Assembly (NCBI GenBank): GCA_018806985.1
Contig: JADANN010000433.1
Location: forward strand, 1,240,001-1,304,000
DNA length: 64,000 nt
Direction: 5' to 3'
From: Angiostrongylus vasorum
Taxonomy: Eukaryota; Nematoda; Chromadorea; Rhabditida; Metastrongylidae
Position numbers and translations under genes: made by a program
The notes under the pieces: model-generated
The model's input: only the letters and a program-made list of their open reading frames with translations
Told to the model about the DNA's origin: nothing
Databases searched by the model: none
Part shown: positions 46,318 through 57,580 of the stretch, piece after piece
Layout: every line of letters starts with the position of its first letter
Position numbering within the stretch: the first letter of the stretch is position 1

Positions 46318-46712
46318 ATTCCTCTCACCGGTTTGGCGTCTCGTCGCGGCTGGGAGGTGTTCCTGGGTGTCAGGCGGCGATGCACAGCGGGACGATTCAT
46401 CCCCCCTGGCAGGGTCTCCCATCTTGAGAAGGAGCCCGGCGTTTCCATCAGGGAGCCTAGCTAAGAGTAAACTAATGAGGATCCACCATCGTCCTCGTAT
46501 CAAAGTCGCATGGTGGCAAATCTCTCTCTGATCCACAAATGTTGCGACTGCCTGCAGTGGTGAAGAAGCGGAGCAGTTTTTGGCCAGGCTGACCTCGCGA
46601 TTCCAAGGATCCACAATGGCTTAACCAGCAAATCTCCGAAAAATCGAGATTGTGCTGGGTCCCGCACAACTGGTAACGACGGGCCATTCAAGTATTAAGT
46701 AATTAATGTGTT
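46318..46712 (+). mobile_element. Short RTE-B derivative
   Basis: Starts 'tcctctcaccggtttggcgt' and ends 'ggtcccgcacaactggtaac' + 'gacgggccattcaagtatta', the RTE-B 3' end. Head-to-head with the 45.4 kb copy. The 126-codon antisense frame is not a gene. Confidence 0.78.
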
Positions 46713-46725
46713 AACGTAGTGAGGG

Positions 46726-47003
46726 GGCGCGTGTGGCGCAGTGGTTGGAGGCGCCACTGCAACACACACGTGGAGATGATCCTCATGGCCCACCAAGCCT
46801 TCCATCCCTCCGGGGTCGGCAAATTGGTACCAGACTTTTCTGGGACGATTGCAGCACTGGCTCGATAAATCGGTGGGCCACAGCGAGTTATTGTAAAGGC
46901 CAGATATGCATTCAGTCACTTCCAACGATGCTTAATGAAGTCGAATGCATGGCGCGTCCCTCAGAGATTGATCAACGCCGAGAGCTTTATCTTTTTTATT
47001 ATT
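46726..47003 (+). mobile_element. SINE-1, near consensus, with target duplication
   Basis: A box TGGCGCAGTGG at 46734-46744 matches the pol III consensus exactly; B-box region at about 46773-46783. Complete body, ending 'gattgatcaacgccgagagc' and a T-rich tail. Flanked by 'gtagtgaggg' (46716-46725) and 'gtagtgtggg' (47004-47013). Confidence 0.95.
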
Positions 47004-47013
47004 GTAGTGTGGG

Positions 47014-47568
47014 GAAAAAGCAAAATCGTACCCTTTACAAAGCGATTATTTTTCGTGAAGTCTGAATCGTCAGACCTATTAGTATTTCTAAAACGATTTT
47101 CATTTCTGTCAGCACAAATCATGAAAACCATTATTTGGGTGACGTAATTGTTCTGAAAAGAAACATCAATGAGACAAACCAGTTTCGAATCATGGTCGTC
47201 CTAGTGTTAAAGTCTTCCTACTAACAGACACCTTTCATCGCCGTAAACTTGCAATACTTATACATGGTGGTTATCCTTTCTTGTCTATTTTGTCTGCATC
47301 GTACTTTTTTTTCTTTTTTTTCCCCCAGCTTTTATTAACAAATCAATAACTTTAGCTCTTTCGCTTTTGCGAAAGTTCCTATTTACTTTTAAATCAGGTG
47401 TACCTACATTTAACTAGTCGAAGTCGTTCATTTTATCTATGTTTGCATACTTCATCATTTTCAATCAATATATAGACTGATTTTACAACGAGCATATCTA
47501 ATCTGAGTGTTTTATGGCGACACTTCTGGCACTCGTGGAAAGTTTCACAACGGTGAAGAAAAAAAAGC
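47014..47568. other. Unassigned DNA
   Basis: No feature recognised. Confidence 0.35.
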
Positions 47569-47612
47569 AACCACAATGATGCTGAGATATTTGCAAAACT
47601 CCATGAAAAATT
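47569..47612 (-). mobile_element. SINE-2 partial inverted arm
   Basis: 'caaccacaatgatgctgaga' + 'tatttgcaaaactcc' is the inverted complement of the distal end of the SINE-2 that follows. Confidence 0.8.
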
Positions 47613-47855
47613 GTAATAGGCATCGATAGAACTTGCTGAGAGGGAGAGACACGCGAAACGAAGGACCCGCATGGTGTGGTGGTGAACGCGTTGGACCCCC
47701 TGGAAGGGTAATAGCGGGTTCGTTATCCACCGTGGGCAACTGTGTTCCAGAGTTTTGCAAATATCTCAACATCATCGCGGCTGTATCACACATAATGCCC
47801 TCCCATGAAAAAATTGTGATAGGCAGTAAATAAAAAAAGTGAAAAAACAGTTTAC
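47613..47855 (+). mobile_element. SINE-2, fold-back partner, near consensus
   Basis: 'gcatcgatagaacttgctga', 'gacccgcatggtgtggtggt', 'gaagggtaatagcgggttcg', 'agagttttgcaaatatctca', 'ctgtatcacacataatgccc', ending 'ataggcagtaaataaaaaaa'. One of the best SINE-2 references in the window. Confidence 0.88.
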
Positions 47856-49192
47856 TGTACCTTCTTGGAATGATAAGCTAAGTTATGATTAAACAGGATT
47901 GTTAGGATTGAACAATTCACTATCTCTATAGAAGACAAAAAAACTAGTGATATTTATCTTCTACGTTAGATTTCTATTTCTGTTCGAAAGGTGGTTAGAA
48001 CATTAACTTCATCATTGAGAAGGAGGCGGAGCTCGAGAGGTATCTCTGTCAGCACCACTCCCTTACTAGAGACGACCTCAAACGGATTGTGTCTAGTGTA
48101 AGCTTACGATGACGTCTTTTTTTTTGCGGCGAATCTGAACTTTGGAAGTTTGTATGTAGATGTTCAGCTTGCTCTCTCACAAAAAAACACAGTCTTCCCT
48201 TCTTTTTTATCGCTGTTTTTCCATAATTGTTGTCCTCTACGGGTTTCTATCGTAAGTTTTCCACACGTATCTGATCAACTGACTTTCGAGTATTTCTCAG
48301 GCAAAAGTTCTATCCCTCAATAACCAATTTCGTTGAAGTAGTTGTTCTTCGTGTTTTTTTTCACTTGTCATTCAGAATGCTCTGGCAGCTTTAATTGACA
48401 CCAAATACCCTAATATAGTCTTTTTTTACCCTATTTTCACCAGACCCACTTTAAATTTATAACGAAAAGCTCCAATCGTTTAACCTAACTGTCATAGAAA
48501 GGGCAAATAGGAAAGACAGCGCTTTTTGGTCTTTCACCTTAACTTAGGCAATACCCTTTATTTATGGAAACCCACGTAATTCATCTAAATTTTGCTGTCG
48601 CAAGCAGAACAAACACCTTTCTAACTGTAAATGATATTCAGCTGGCAAGCGGAACCCAATGGAATTGTCCATTTATCCTTGAGCTGAATAAATAGAAGAT
48701 CTGATGTACGCCATTTTTTTTTCTTCATATTTTTGTTTTCGTCATCTATCCAAAAGTTTCTTAAACGGTCCACTGTATTTCTGTGACAAGGCAGTGTTGT
48801 TGGATGCAAGGCTGTAATGGTACAGTAGGGGCTCATAGACCAACAAGACCATAATTCCCGATGGGGGGCTTCAGCATTTCATTCTGGAATCCCAGCTGTA
48901 AGTAGAGCCTTTTCAGGATTCATAGCCGGCATGATGCAAAACAAAACCTAGTAGTAAGGTGGCAAACTCTTTTCCGGCCCATAATGCAGTCTGACAACGA
49001 TTAGCAATTGGCTGTGGTGACGAATTTGGAATGTTCTAACATGGTTGCCTCAACACTCCAAGAAAATGGTGTCCAATCAGTAAAAATACCATTCAAAAGA
49101 ATTTGCATTGAAGCCCACACTATTTGTAAAGATAAGTCGTCTAAGTATCTAAAGGCTTCTTTCTTTTGGATTTTTTTGGCATACATGAAGTT
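47856..49192. other. Intron-like DNA
   Basis: No local repeat recognised. A 114-codon frame (49008-49352) overlaps the next repeat and has no splice support. Confidence 0.3.
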
Positions 49193-49250
49193 GTTATATA
49201 ACTTTTATTCCGCTTACGTTTCGACGTCTTCCTATTCTTCTATCGGAACG
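49193..49250 (-). repeat. Hammerhead-like repeat, copy 6 (fragment)
   Basis: Minus-strand sense 'gaagacgtcgaaacgtaagc' + 'ggaataaaag' matches the GAAACGTTAGCCGAATAA part of the family; the CTGANGA box is gone. Confidence 0.35.
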
Positions 49251-50369
49251 CTTATGAAGATACTGGCAACCTATCATTTTCCTCTCTTCTTAGTAGATTT
49301 AAGGACTATTTTCCTATTACGCTCATCGAAGAGGGTTTATAATTGCTCCTAAAGAAGAACCGTCTGCAGAGATTATTATGACATAACGCAATTTCTTTTC
49401 ATCTCTATTCTTCCGCTTAAATACCGATATTAATTTCGCTTAATTAGTAACATCTCTTTCATATTTCAGCAGTAAATACCTAACATGGAAGATTTCCACT
49501 ACTCTTACTACTCAGAGACACATTTTTAGTTGTCAGGATGTCAACGAAGAGCGATCTCCAGGAGAAGTCGGTATTTTCTGGTTCGGAAAGTACTTTTCTT
49601 TCTTAGGACTATGCAGTAGGCGTCTTAGAACGACGTCGGCAGCATATGTATAGGCAATTTCGATTGGATTTCGACGATTGGAACAAGCCTTAGAACTAGC
49701 TGTTTTCCTTTAGGACTGAGTTTCTATGAGCTATTGGACGACAATTCTTCTTTATGTTTACCCACACCTGATCTTTTTAAAAGCAGATATCGTTTGCATC
49801 TTTTTTGTTCAGGAAACGAATTTATGATTGCAAATTGCAATTCCACAGAAATCGTATGATTAATCATTCTTCGTTTCCAGAAAAAATCCACCGTTATTAA
49901 TGATGGAAGTCACAAGATTTTATCTATTTCGTACATGGTCCTGTCACTACTTAGTATTTCTTTTTGAAGAGAAAATCGAAAAAAAACTAGGGTGGTGAAT
50001 GGGAAATGGTGAGTATATGTTATTCCGAACAGCTCCCTCTTTACGCTCTTTACGCATTCAAATTGATGGGTGTCGAATCGTTATGCCTTTATCAGTACTG
50101 CATGCCCAAATGTTATGTAATTGTGACTAATCATTTTCACAAGCTCTGGACGATGAATAACCACAAATCGCTCAGACAAAAAACCGACGACAGGGTTTAG
50201 AAAAAAATTCGAGTCATATCAGACGGCAATAGATCAACAACCGTCCTGTATGAGAGGTACTGCCGAGTGACGTTCTTCATTCGCGCTGTGCTACACTTTT
50301 TTGGATTCTACTCGATGCGACAGCATCGATGAACGTCGCTAGAACGGGGTGGTCGATCTACTCGGATCA
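49251..50369. other. Intron-like DNA
   Basis: No feature recognised. Confidence 0.35.
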
Positions 50370-50425
50370 TTACGACTTCGAAGAAAGAAAGCCGCCTAAA
50401 CGTTAGCCGAATAAAAGTTTCGTAG
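50370..50425 (+). repeat. Hammerhead-like repeat, copy 7 (fragment)
   Basis: 'cctaaacgttagccgaataa' on the plus strand equals the downstream half of the core. It lies about 100 bp from, and inverted to, the next copy. Confidence 0.4.
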
Positions 50426-50504
50426 CAATCTTATCTTATCTTAATCGACTAAGAAACTACAGATTCCACTCTTTCCTACGCCATTAAGCAAAAACGAGAT
50501 TGAC

Positions 50505-50570
50505 GTAAAAAATTTTTATTCGGCTAGCGTTTCGGCGTCATTGCTTTCCTCAAAGCCGCGTCGATCCGCG
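50505..50570 (-). repeat. Hammerhead-like repeat, copy 8
   Basis: Minus-strand copy with the core at 50521-50558 followed by 'aataaaaa'. Confidence 0.55.
50521..50558 (-). ncRNA. Hammerhead-ribozyme-like core (decayed)
   Basis: Minus strand: CGGCT (50558-50554), TTGAGGA (50553-50547), 13 nt, GAAAC (50533-50529), GCT, AGCCG (50525-50521). CGGCT/AGCCG pair perfectly as stem I. The first core base is T rather than C. Confidence 0.35.
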
Positions 50571-50891
50571 TCCATGTTCTACAGCTGGTGGTTGTCGTAG
50601 CGACTATGAATCCAGCGTAGGAAGCACCGAGAATGAAGTTTCCACACTTAGCTGTACCCTTTCAAATAGAATGGATGTTGGTCAATTGCCCATTTAAGGT
50701 TTAGTGTCTAGATTTAGGTAATCCTGGATGGTGGTAAGTACTAAATGTAAGCAAGCTACAACAACCGTAATGTGGTAACTGTGTTAACTCCAATGCCACT
50801 AACTTCGCCCACTTCGAGCATGAAAGTTGAGGATCCTCGCTTCAACATCCCGACAACTGGTCAATGAGTACTACACGAATATTTTTAGACC

Positions 50892-51165
50892 ACGGTGGAG
50901 CTGTGGCGCAGTTGTTAGAGACGCCCTGCAATACACATGGGATCGATCTCAGGCTAACCAAGCCCCCATCCCTCCGGGGTCGGAAAATTGGTACCAGACT
51001 TGTCTGGGAGGATAGCAGCACTGAATCGATATATCGGCAGGCCACCGCGAGTCATTGTAAAGGCCAGATATGCATTCAAGCACCTCCAACGATGTTTTAA
51101 TGAAGTCGAATGCGTGGCGCACCCCTCAGAGATTGATCAACGCCGACGGCTTTATTTATCATTTA
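50892..51165 (+). mobile_element. SINE-1
   Basis: Head 'gctgtggcgcagttgttaga' and 'catgggatcgatctcaggct', full body, tail 'gcttta tttatcatttatcc'. Close to consensus. Confidence 0.92.
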
Positions 51166-51339
51166 TCCTTTAGAGTAAAGCTGTTAGACCCTTGTTGGTG
51201 TTGGTGTTGGTATTGGTGATGCTAGCACTCGGATGACATAGCGTGGTGCCGCCCATGTGCTTTTCGTTCGTGACTCATCTATGCCCATTCTGTCGATGTG
51301 CTATTATCACTGAAGGACCCACGTACAACACTTCCATAG

Positions 51340-51380
51340 CACCGACACCGATATGCGGCTTCAGAAAACACCGGCACACG
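51340..51380 (+). CDS. Candidate micro-exon, unidentified large gene
   Basis: Acceptor 'acacttccatag', donor ACACG/gtaagaa (strong). 41 bp, phase 2 in and phase 1 out, encoding TDTDMRLQKTPAH. This frame is the only one that bridges the 38964 exon (phase 2 out) to the 53601 exon (phase 1 in). Other frames are also open over so short a span, so support is contextual. The small TTGGTG repeat at 51193-51220 lies just upstream. Confidence 0.35.
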
Positions 51381-51819
51381 GTAAGAAACGTTCTCATATC
51401 GTACCTAGATACCACTCTACATTTGTGCCTGTTCGGCGACGTTCCAGGTTTTTTCTGCTTTATTTTAGTTCACTTTGTTTTTCGATCAATAAACGTCAAC
51501 AAGCGTAGAACATTTTTGATTTATGTCTACCTGACCGGTTTCGCGAAGAATTTCTATGAGCTTCTCGTTTAAAATGTTTATCCACACATTTAGAATAACA
51601 GGTTTCCAAATTTACGCTATATCTGGACTTACTAACTCATAACAGTGCGCCAGAATCTTACGGGCTAGTTACATTACCGTTCTGGGGTGACAGTTGATCA
51701 CAATCAGAAGACGCAAATGAACTAACTGAAAGTTCAAGCAGTCTTCTTTCTTGGAACTATAAGCTTTAATACTAGTTTCAATATAGTCGCCTTTTAATTC
51801 CTGCCTGTTCTTTTTTAAT

Positions 51820-51985
51820 GACAGAGTATTATGTGAAATGTAACCGTAATGATGCTGAGATATTCGCAAAACTCCAAACCGCAGGTGTCTACGGTGGGGA
51901 ACGAACACGCTATTACCCTTACAGACGTCAACGCGTTCACCACCACACCATGCTAGCACTTCGTTTGGCCTATCTCTCGTCTCTA
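51820..51985 (-). mobile_element. SINE-2
   Basis: 'aaatgtaaccgtaatgatgc', 'aactccaaaccgcaggtgtc', 'aacacgctattacccttaca', 'gttcaccaccacaccatgct' and 'cgtttggcctatctctcgtc': minus-sense SINE-2 in a presumed intron. Confidence 0.75.
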
Positions 51986-53600
51986 ACTTCAATATCTTCA
52001 ATATATTCGCAAACGTTGAAATCAGGCCCTTTAAAAAGGCAAAAGATTCTGTTCAACTCTGAGACTTCTTTTTGTTAGCCGATTCAATTATTTTGAACAC
52101 AGTAAATAAATCTACTACGGCAATACGTTCTTTCAATGTCATCGAATTCGATCTCTGTATTATCTATCAAAGAAATCTTTTGTAGTTTTTTCTATTATGT
52201 TTCTACAAAATTAATACAGGTCCGTCGTCCTCTTTCCGTAAATACGGACAATCTTTACTGTGACGAACACAATATTTATTTAATAGAGGCGATTAGACTG
52301 GTTACAAATACGAACCTCTCAACATTAGCAGTTTCATAGTGATAATCGTAACATTCAAAATGATGTGTAGTATCTGTTTACCATAACCAAGTAAGAAATG
52401 GATGTGAAGTTTACTTCATTACATAAAATTGTTCAAATAATGCCACCGTTATCACATGATGTGATGTGTATCCAACAAAATTAAGCGAAATAACTGACAA
52501 ACTCGTTTTGTTATTTTCGTTTCGTACTGTTTATTGAAACAACAATGAGCTTTTGTTTTACTTTCAAATCTTTTCAATAGTATGACGTCATCTGCTCAAA
52601 CACTACGGCACCAGAGGTATTCGCGCTTCTGGAAATTTCCATGAATGGACGCGTCCATGTAGCGATCATATTCCGCTTGACATTTTCCTTCCATATCTTT
52701 ATGATGGCTGTTTCTATCCCCTTATTTCCGTTCTTCAAGAGTTTCGTTCGTGAGAACTGGAAACTTTCCATTACTGGGAAAAAAGGCAGTAATGACTTCG
52801 TGATATTTCTGTTTCTGATAATTGATAATACGCGCGTCAGTTTAATGTCTCATGGCTTACGTTGTGAAAGTACTAGGTGACTTTGTTTAAGTAGATTTTC
52901 AAAAAAGTAACAAAACTGTTTTATTTACTTGTTAAATGAATTTTATAAATGACTTTATTACGCCAGCATTTGCAGTTCGGTGCAACGTTGACTGCTTTCA
53001 ATGTCGTTTTTCTTAAACTGTTTTGTTTTCTTTTGTTTAACTTCGTTTTGTTTTGTTTCATTTTGTCTTTATTGACCATATGACTATGTTAACATGTTCA
53101 TCGTGGTGGTTTCTTCCATTTATTCCCCTTTGTTGTATGTGCCCCTACATGTTTAGCACGATGGAGGTAGTAGTGACTAATAACAACCAATCAATACTCA
53201 TATTTTACGCGGCGCGTTGCGCTTGTACAAGCGAAGCAGCTCTAGGATCACCACGCATTCACCGTTCCCACGCCACACAAAACCAAAACAGTTCGATCGT
53301 TAACTGTCATCAAGATAGCAGAGAAAAAGGCTTTTACTTTGACATCGGTTGAGGAAATTTGATTTTCCCGAAATGAACGAATTTCCGGCAATTTAAATCA
53401 ATTTTCTCATAGTTGGATAACAAATATTTCCAGTAACCGAACAATTCGTCAAGTAGTTCCGATATTTTATGTAAATATTAATCATCCGAGTAGGACAACG
53501 TTATATAAAATGAAGGTTTAATAACGAAGAAAAAAGATGTCACGCAATTGATCCAACTAGCTTTAATTTGACTTTCGTTTCATACTTCTTTTCTTGCTAG
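51986..53600. other. Intron-like DNA
   Basis: No local repeat. Overlapping frames at 52574-52880 on both strands look partly protein-like but have no exon signals. Confidence 0.3.
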
Positions 53601-53656
53601 GACGACGAAGTGCAGAAGTTCTAACGAAGGAGGAAGTCTCAACATCATTGAGATCG
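53601..53656 (+). CDS. Internal exon, unidentified large gene
   Basis: Acceptor 'cttcttttcttgctag' (strong pyrimidine tract), donor GATCG/gtaatt. 56 bp, phase 1 in and phase 0 out, encoding RRSAEVLTKEEVSTSLRS. A second frame is open, but this one joins correctly on both sides. Confidence 0.5.
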
Positions 53657-53945
53657 GTAATTCTAACAAATGAATGGGCTAAGAAATATAGTTCGACTTT
53701 TTTTTGCTAATAGAAAGCATTTTTTAACAAAAGAAAAAAAAGAAAGAAAGAAAATGAAGAACGATGGTATTTTGATGATACCGTTAATAGTTTGACCGAT
53801 GGTCCAGTATTGCAATTTTTTTGCTCATTTCCTCTTCGTCTTCGGGTTTTTTTTTCTTTCCTTTTTCGTGTTCTCCTCTCCTCCATTCATCTTCTACTCT
53901 CTTATTCTTTTGTTCATGATCATCACTACTCACATGAAAAGGCGA

Positions 53946-54338
53946 TTAATTCCTTCTACGTATTGTTCCAACCGAATTGATCGATATTCGGCAACGATCC
54001 AAAAACACTGTCTGGGCAGTAGATTCATCTTGTGCTAAGCATCGAATGATTTCTTGTAATCGAATATTGTTTTTCCGAAAAAAAAATTCCACAAAGTTAA
54101 TTAGAAACTCAAAAGTGAAATGTGGGTTCACTTTTTTTCCAACATTCATCAATTCGAAGCGATCGAATTCCAAGTGGTGTTTGGCGTCAAGAACGCTGAA
54201 GGAATTTTCTAGTTTAAAGATCCGAATTTGTGGAGTAAGCTTAAAATTCTTAACATTGAGTGAAGTTCCCTCTGCCAAAAAAGTTAGCAGTAGTTTTCGG
54301 TTCTCTTTCTGTCTCTTCTTTATCGTTCTGCTCAGCAA
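53946..54338 (-). other. 130-codon antisense frame, unexplained
   Basis: Minus-strand ATG frame with strongly protein-like composition (FLAEGTSLNVKNFKLTPQIR; HHLEFDRFELMNVGKKVNPH; IRLQEIIRCLAQDESTAQTV). The plus strand is also open over most of it, and the 54336 exon of the plus-strand gene abuts it. It resembles no local transposon. Could be an intronic retro-copy or part of a minus-strand gene; not assigned. Confidence 0.25.
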
Positions 54339-54379
54339 CGCAACGGCTCAACCACCTCTGGAATTGCTCCATATCAAAG
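54336..54379 (+). CDS. Candidate micro-exon, unidentified large gene
   Basis: Acceptor 'tctttatcgttctgctcag', donor AAAG/gttttt (weak). 44 bp, phase 0 in and phase 2 out, encoding QRNGSTTSGIAPYQ and two bases of the next codon. It is the step needed to connect the 53601 exon (phase 0 out) to the 55168 exon (phase 2 in). Confidence 0.4.
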
Positions 54380-54424
54380 GTTTTTGCTTTCGTATTAAAG
54401 AAGATGAGGAGTAACGCGTTCGGT

Positions 54425-54795
54425 ATTGCTCAATTCCTACGTGATCTGCCATGTATTCGAGTCTATTCATAATATCGTATAGGTGATAGAATGCATATTT
54501 GGCGTGTGCAATAACTTACGGATACTTCTCTCTCTATCAACTCACTGTTTTTTCTTTTTTTTATCCTCCAAGACAATTTCCAAGCAGACCATCATTTCAC
54601 CTCGGTAGCAAAATAAGTTTCTAAGAGCCTCTAAGACAGGTCTAGTCTCATTAAGTAGTATCATTAACTGAGATGTAACTGTGACAGTGACCCCGGAGGC
54701 TCAAAAGGCACTTTATATAAGGGCATGGAATTGAACCAGAGAGCATGAGTGTATCGCAAGGCATCTCCTCTAACCACTGCAACTCATGCCTTTGT
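54425..54795 (-). mobile_element. SINE-1 (old, expanded)
   Basis: 'ggtattgctcaattcctacg', 'gatagaatgcatatttggcg', 'tatcctccaagacaatttcc', then after a gap 'gggcatggaattgaaccaga' and 'ctcctctaaccactgcaact'. Probably one old copy with an insertion. Confidence 0.5.
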
Positions 54796-54892
54796 TTTAA
54801 CGTTAATAAAACTATACTTTTGAAACCGACCGTCATTAAACCTCGGTAATAAAATAATCAACATTTGTTTGTATTGTTGTGCTTACGCGACG

Positions 54893-55030
54893 CCAGGTTG
54901 ATAAGAGATATTTATACGGCTAACGTCTCGACGTCTTCGTCTTCATCAGATTTCTTTTCTCGATGTGGCGTCTTCGTCTCGCATCGAACCGGATCTTCCT
55001 CAGTTGAGCATCTCGAATAAGCCGAACACA
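54893..55030 (-). repeat. Hammerhead-like repeat, copy 9
   Basis: Minus-strand sense: CTGATGA (54949-54943), 13 nt that can fold as GACG-AAGA-CGTC (a clear 4-bp stem II), GAGAC (54929-54925; GAAAC with one change), GTTAGCCG. This is the only copy with an obvious stem II. The upstream stem I partner is not seen. Confidence 0.5.
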
Positions 55031-55167
55031 CCCGCGACGATTTCCACCCTGCAGCAGTCAGTTGAAAAACAAATTATCATCAACTGATAATAATATCAGC
55101 AACAACCGCCCTGCACAGAAGAGTGCCGCGGGAATATTCTGTTCACAAAATATTCATTTCTATCCAG

Positions 55168-55358
55168 ATTAGACCAGTCGGTGTTTTCCTTCATACACAA
55201 TAAGGTGATGACCACTTGTAAAACTGGATATCTCAGCTGTAAGCTACTGATGCTTATACCCAGACAGTATCGACCAAAGCGTCCTAAGGAGCTGGTTACG
55301 GATTTTTTGGGGGAGTCCCTTCCAAAGAATAACCTATTCGACTACTCTTCGCTTTTGG
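55168..55358 (+). CDS. Internal exon, unidentified large gene
   Basis: Acceptor 'attcatttctatccag', donor TTTTGG/gttagt. 191 bp, phase 2 in and phase 1 out, encoding LDQSVFSFIHNKVMTTCKTG ... then RQYRPKRPKELVTDFLGESL and PKNNLFDYSSLL. The second half is the more convincing. An alternative acceptor 'gatgcttatacccag' (exon start 55264) keeps the same frame and would drop the first 32 codons. The next in-frame codon after the donor is a stop, consistent with an exon end. Confidence 0.55.
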
Positions 55359-56606
55359 GTTAGTGGTCAATCACTCTCTCAGCAGTTTCATGATGAATAG
55401 CTTGGTTCTATTCCTCAGTTCATCCGGATCTGCACTATACAACAGCATTATACTATTGCACATCGTTTCTTCTATACCTTTTGTCTTCATTTTTTCTATG
55501 CATTTTACCTAACCATTTGACATTAATCGTTTCTGATGACGGCTTATTTCCTGGAAGTTCTTTCCGTTCAGCTGTTTGTTTCTTTCCCTCCTTTTCTACA
55601 AGGTTGACATAACGCGGTCAAGCATATTCATTAGGAATCTTAGCACCAAAATTACTGGCGCTATATTTTTTTCAGTAATGATAGGTTTCTATAAGCATAC
55701 ATTCTTTTGTCATTGTTACTTTTACCGACTATCTTGACATGAACACGTTAGGTTTTTTGCGATTTTTGTAAATGTGTTCCTACCTGCAAAAAAAATCGAA
55801 GTACTCCGAACCTTCCGATGAATAGTGACTGTTAAGTCTGCCGCTGTTTTCTTGGAAGGAAAACGATAGAGGAAGAAATAGCACTTATTGTCCATAAAAC
55901 TCACATCGAGCCGTATAAAAGGTTGGCTAGGATTTGCGAATTGTAGGTTGTGTCCACATCTATGTAAAGGCCTTGTTTCCCATTTTTTATAGCCATCGAT
56001 TGCGTACCGTGTCTTTTCGTTTATTTTCCTATTTCTTATTTCGAACAATCGCTCGACATCCTCATGTGGCCGGCCGGCTACCCATCCCCCTTATCCTTCC
56101 TTCTACCAATCTGGATCTCAACCATCATCACGAAAATTCGTCGTGTGTGCTTGTCATTTTTGTCTTCTCCTGGCACCATTGAACTAAATTACATTAAAAT
56201 CATGTTTAGTTGTTGATTATGACATGTATTATTGCGAATCATATGTTTTGCTGAAAACCTCAAAGAAAGTTTTTCTTTTCCATCCGATTTTGCATCCAAT
56301 GGTTTCCAATCGTTTAAGGAAACAGTCCACGAAGCATATTTTTCATTTCCGATTTCAATGATTTCAATATGATTTGCATTTGCCATAACGGACAAAGTTA
56401 TGAAAATTCACTACGAAACCGATCTTTTGGCGAGGTTCTATTCTATCTGAACGAACTACGACTCTCATCTTCATAATGATACAGTAGGGAAGATTTTTCG
56501 CCAACACAGCTGGTCGATTCAACAATTGACAGCTCTATCTCAACGACAGTTGCGAACAATTTTTTTGAGATAAAGACTCCATTGAGAATATAATGTGGTC
56601 TTTCAG
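55359..56606. other. Intron (presumed)
   Basis: Between the 55168 and 56607 exons. No repeat recognised; T-rich frames on both strands are not supported. Confidence 0.35.
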
Positions 56607-56764
56607 GTCCAATTCCTTGGCATCGTTGCGTGGGTCAATTGGCTCGGCAAAAGATGTCCGTCGTACAGCCACCACCACATCTCATGCACTTCGCGCAGAC
56701 GCAAGCCACATTGCCTCCAGATGACATCGATCTTGAAGGAGGACGTCTCATAGACGTGGTACAG
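56607..56764 (+). CDS. Internal exon, unidentified large gene
   Basis: Acceptor 'gtggtctttcag' (near-ideal nematode consensus) and donor TACAG/gtgaga (strong). 158 bp, phase 1 in and phase 0 out. Encodes PIPWHRCVGQLARQKMSVVQ, PPPHLMHFAQTQATLPPDDI and DLEGGRLIDVVQ. Intracellular-looking, Pro/Gln-rich then acidic. Best single exon in the window together with 57982-58122. I do not recognise a domain. Confidence 0.65.
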
Positions 56765-57047
56765 GTGAGAACTCATGAGTCACTCTTCTCTTTGGATATT
56801 TCAGAGTTTATCAGAATCAGAGTTTATGGCATGTTTGTTCTTTTTTCTCGTCTTAAAGCCTTTCTGTGCTATTAGCTTTCTGGATGGGATGTTTCTGGCT
56901 CCTTACAGTTACTCATACTTTGGTGTGTTAGAAGTTCCAAGGGTACTGGTGTTTCCTTCCACCGAGAATTTGCCATATAGTCTATTTCATTTCAACGAAA
57001 CAGTCTTTCTATCAAAATTCTTTTTAGTTTTACCATGTTTTTCTGAG

Positions 57048-57119
57048 CTAAGAATAAATGACAGCATACGAAAAGCTTGTTTGCCCGAGGGAATTCGGAG
57101 GTTTTTTACTAGGAAACAC
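57048..57119 (+). CDS. Possible optional exon, unidentified large gene
   Basis: 24 codons (LRINDSIRKACLPEGIRRFF + TRKH), phase 0 in and out, ending at a good donor CAC/gtgagc. The acceptor 'tgtttttctgag' has G before AG, which is disfavoured. It would insert between the 56607 and 57982 exons without changing frame. Confidence 0.22.
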
Positions 57120-57472
57120 GTGAGCGAACACAGTTTTCATAGGATGCTTGATAATCGCGGTTTTCTGCTCGGTTAAACGTAACCACATGCTTTTGCATTG
57201 GTACATTTGACTGCTGCTCTTGTACGGTTACTTAAAGCATCTAACAATCGCACATGAAGAGATTCCCATATGGGCACTTAGATAATTCCGGAATGTTCGA
57301 ATTTAGTACGTTTCAGTTGAGGTATGAAATCTCAAGACGGACATTGAGTTATGTTCACGTCCTACTAGTTTTCAGTTTTTATGGGCTTGTTTGGCTAACT
57401 ATGAACTAAAAAAATTCAAAAAAACGAACTTTCTATAAACCCCGGCATAAATAGTTGATATATTTTTTTATA

Positions 57473-57528
57473 TAACCTTATAAACTGGTCTTTTTGAGCT
57501 GATGCGAGATTGGTATACTTGTTGTTGA

Positions 57529-57580
<52 letters not shown>

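Noticed and set aside
46734..46783. A-box/B-box pair read as a tRNA gene
   Set aside because: The cloverleaf cannot be completed and the unit continues into a 275-bp repeat found more than twenty times; it is a SINE head.
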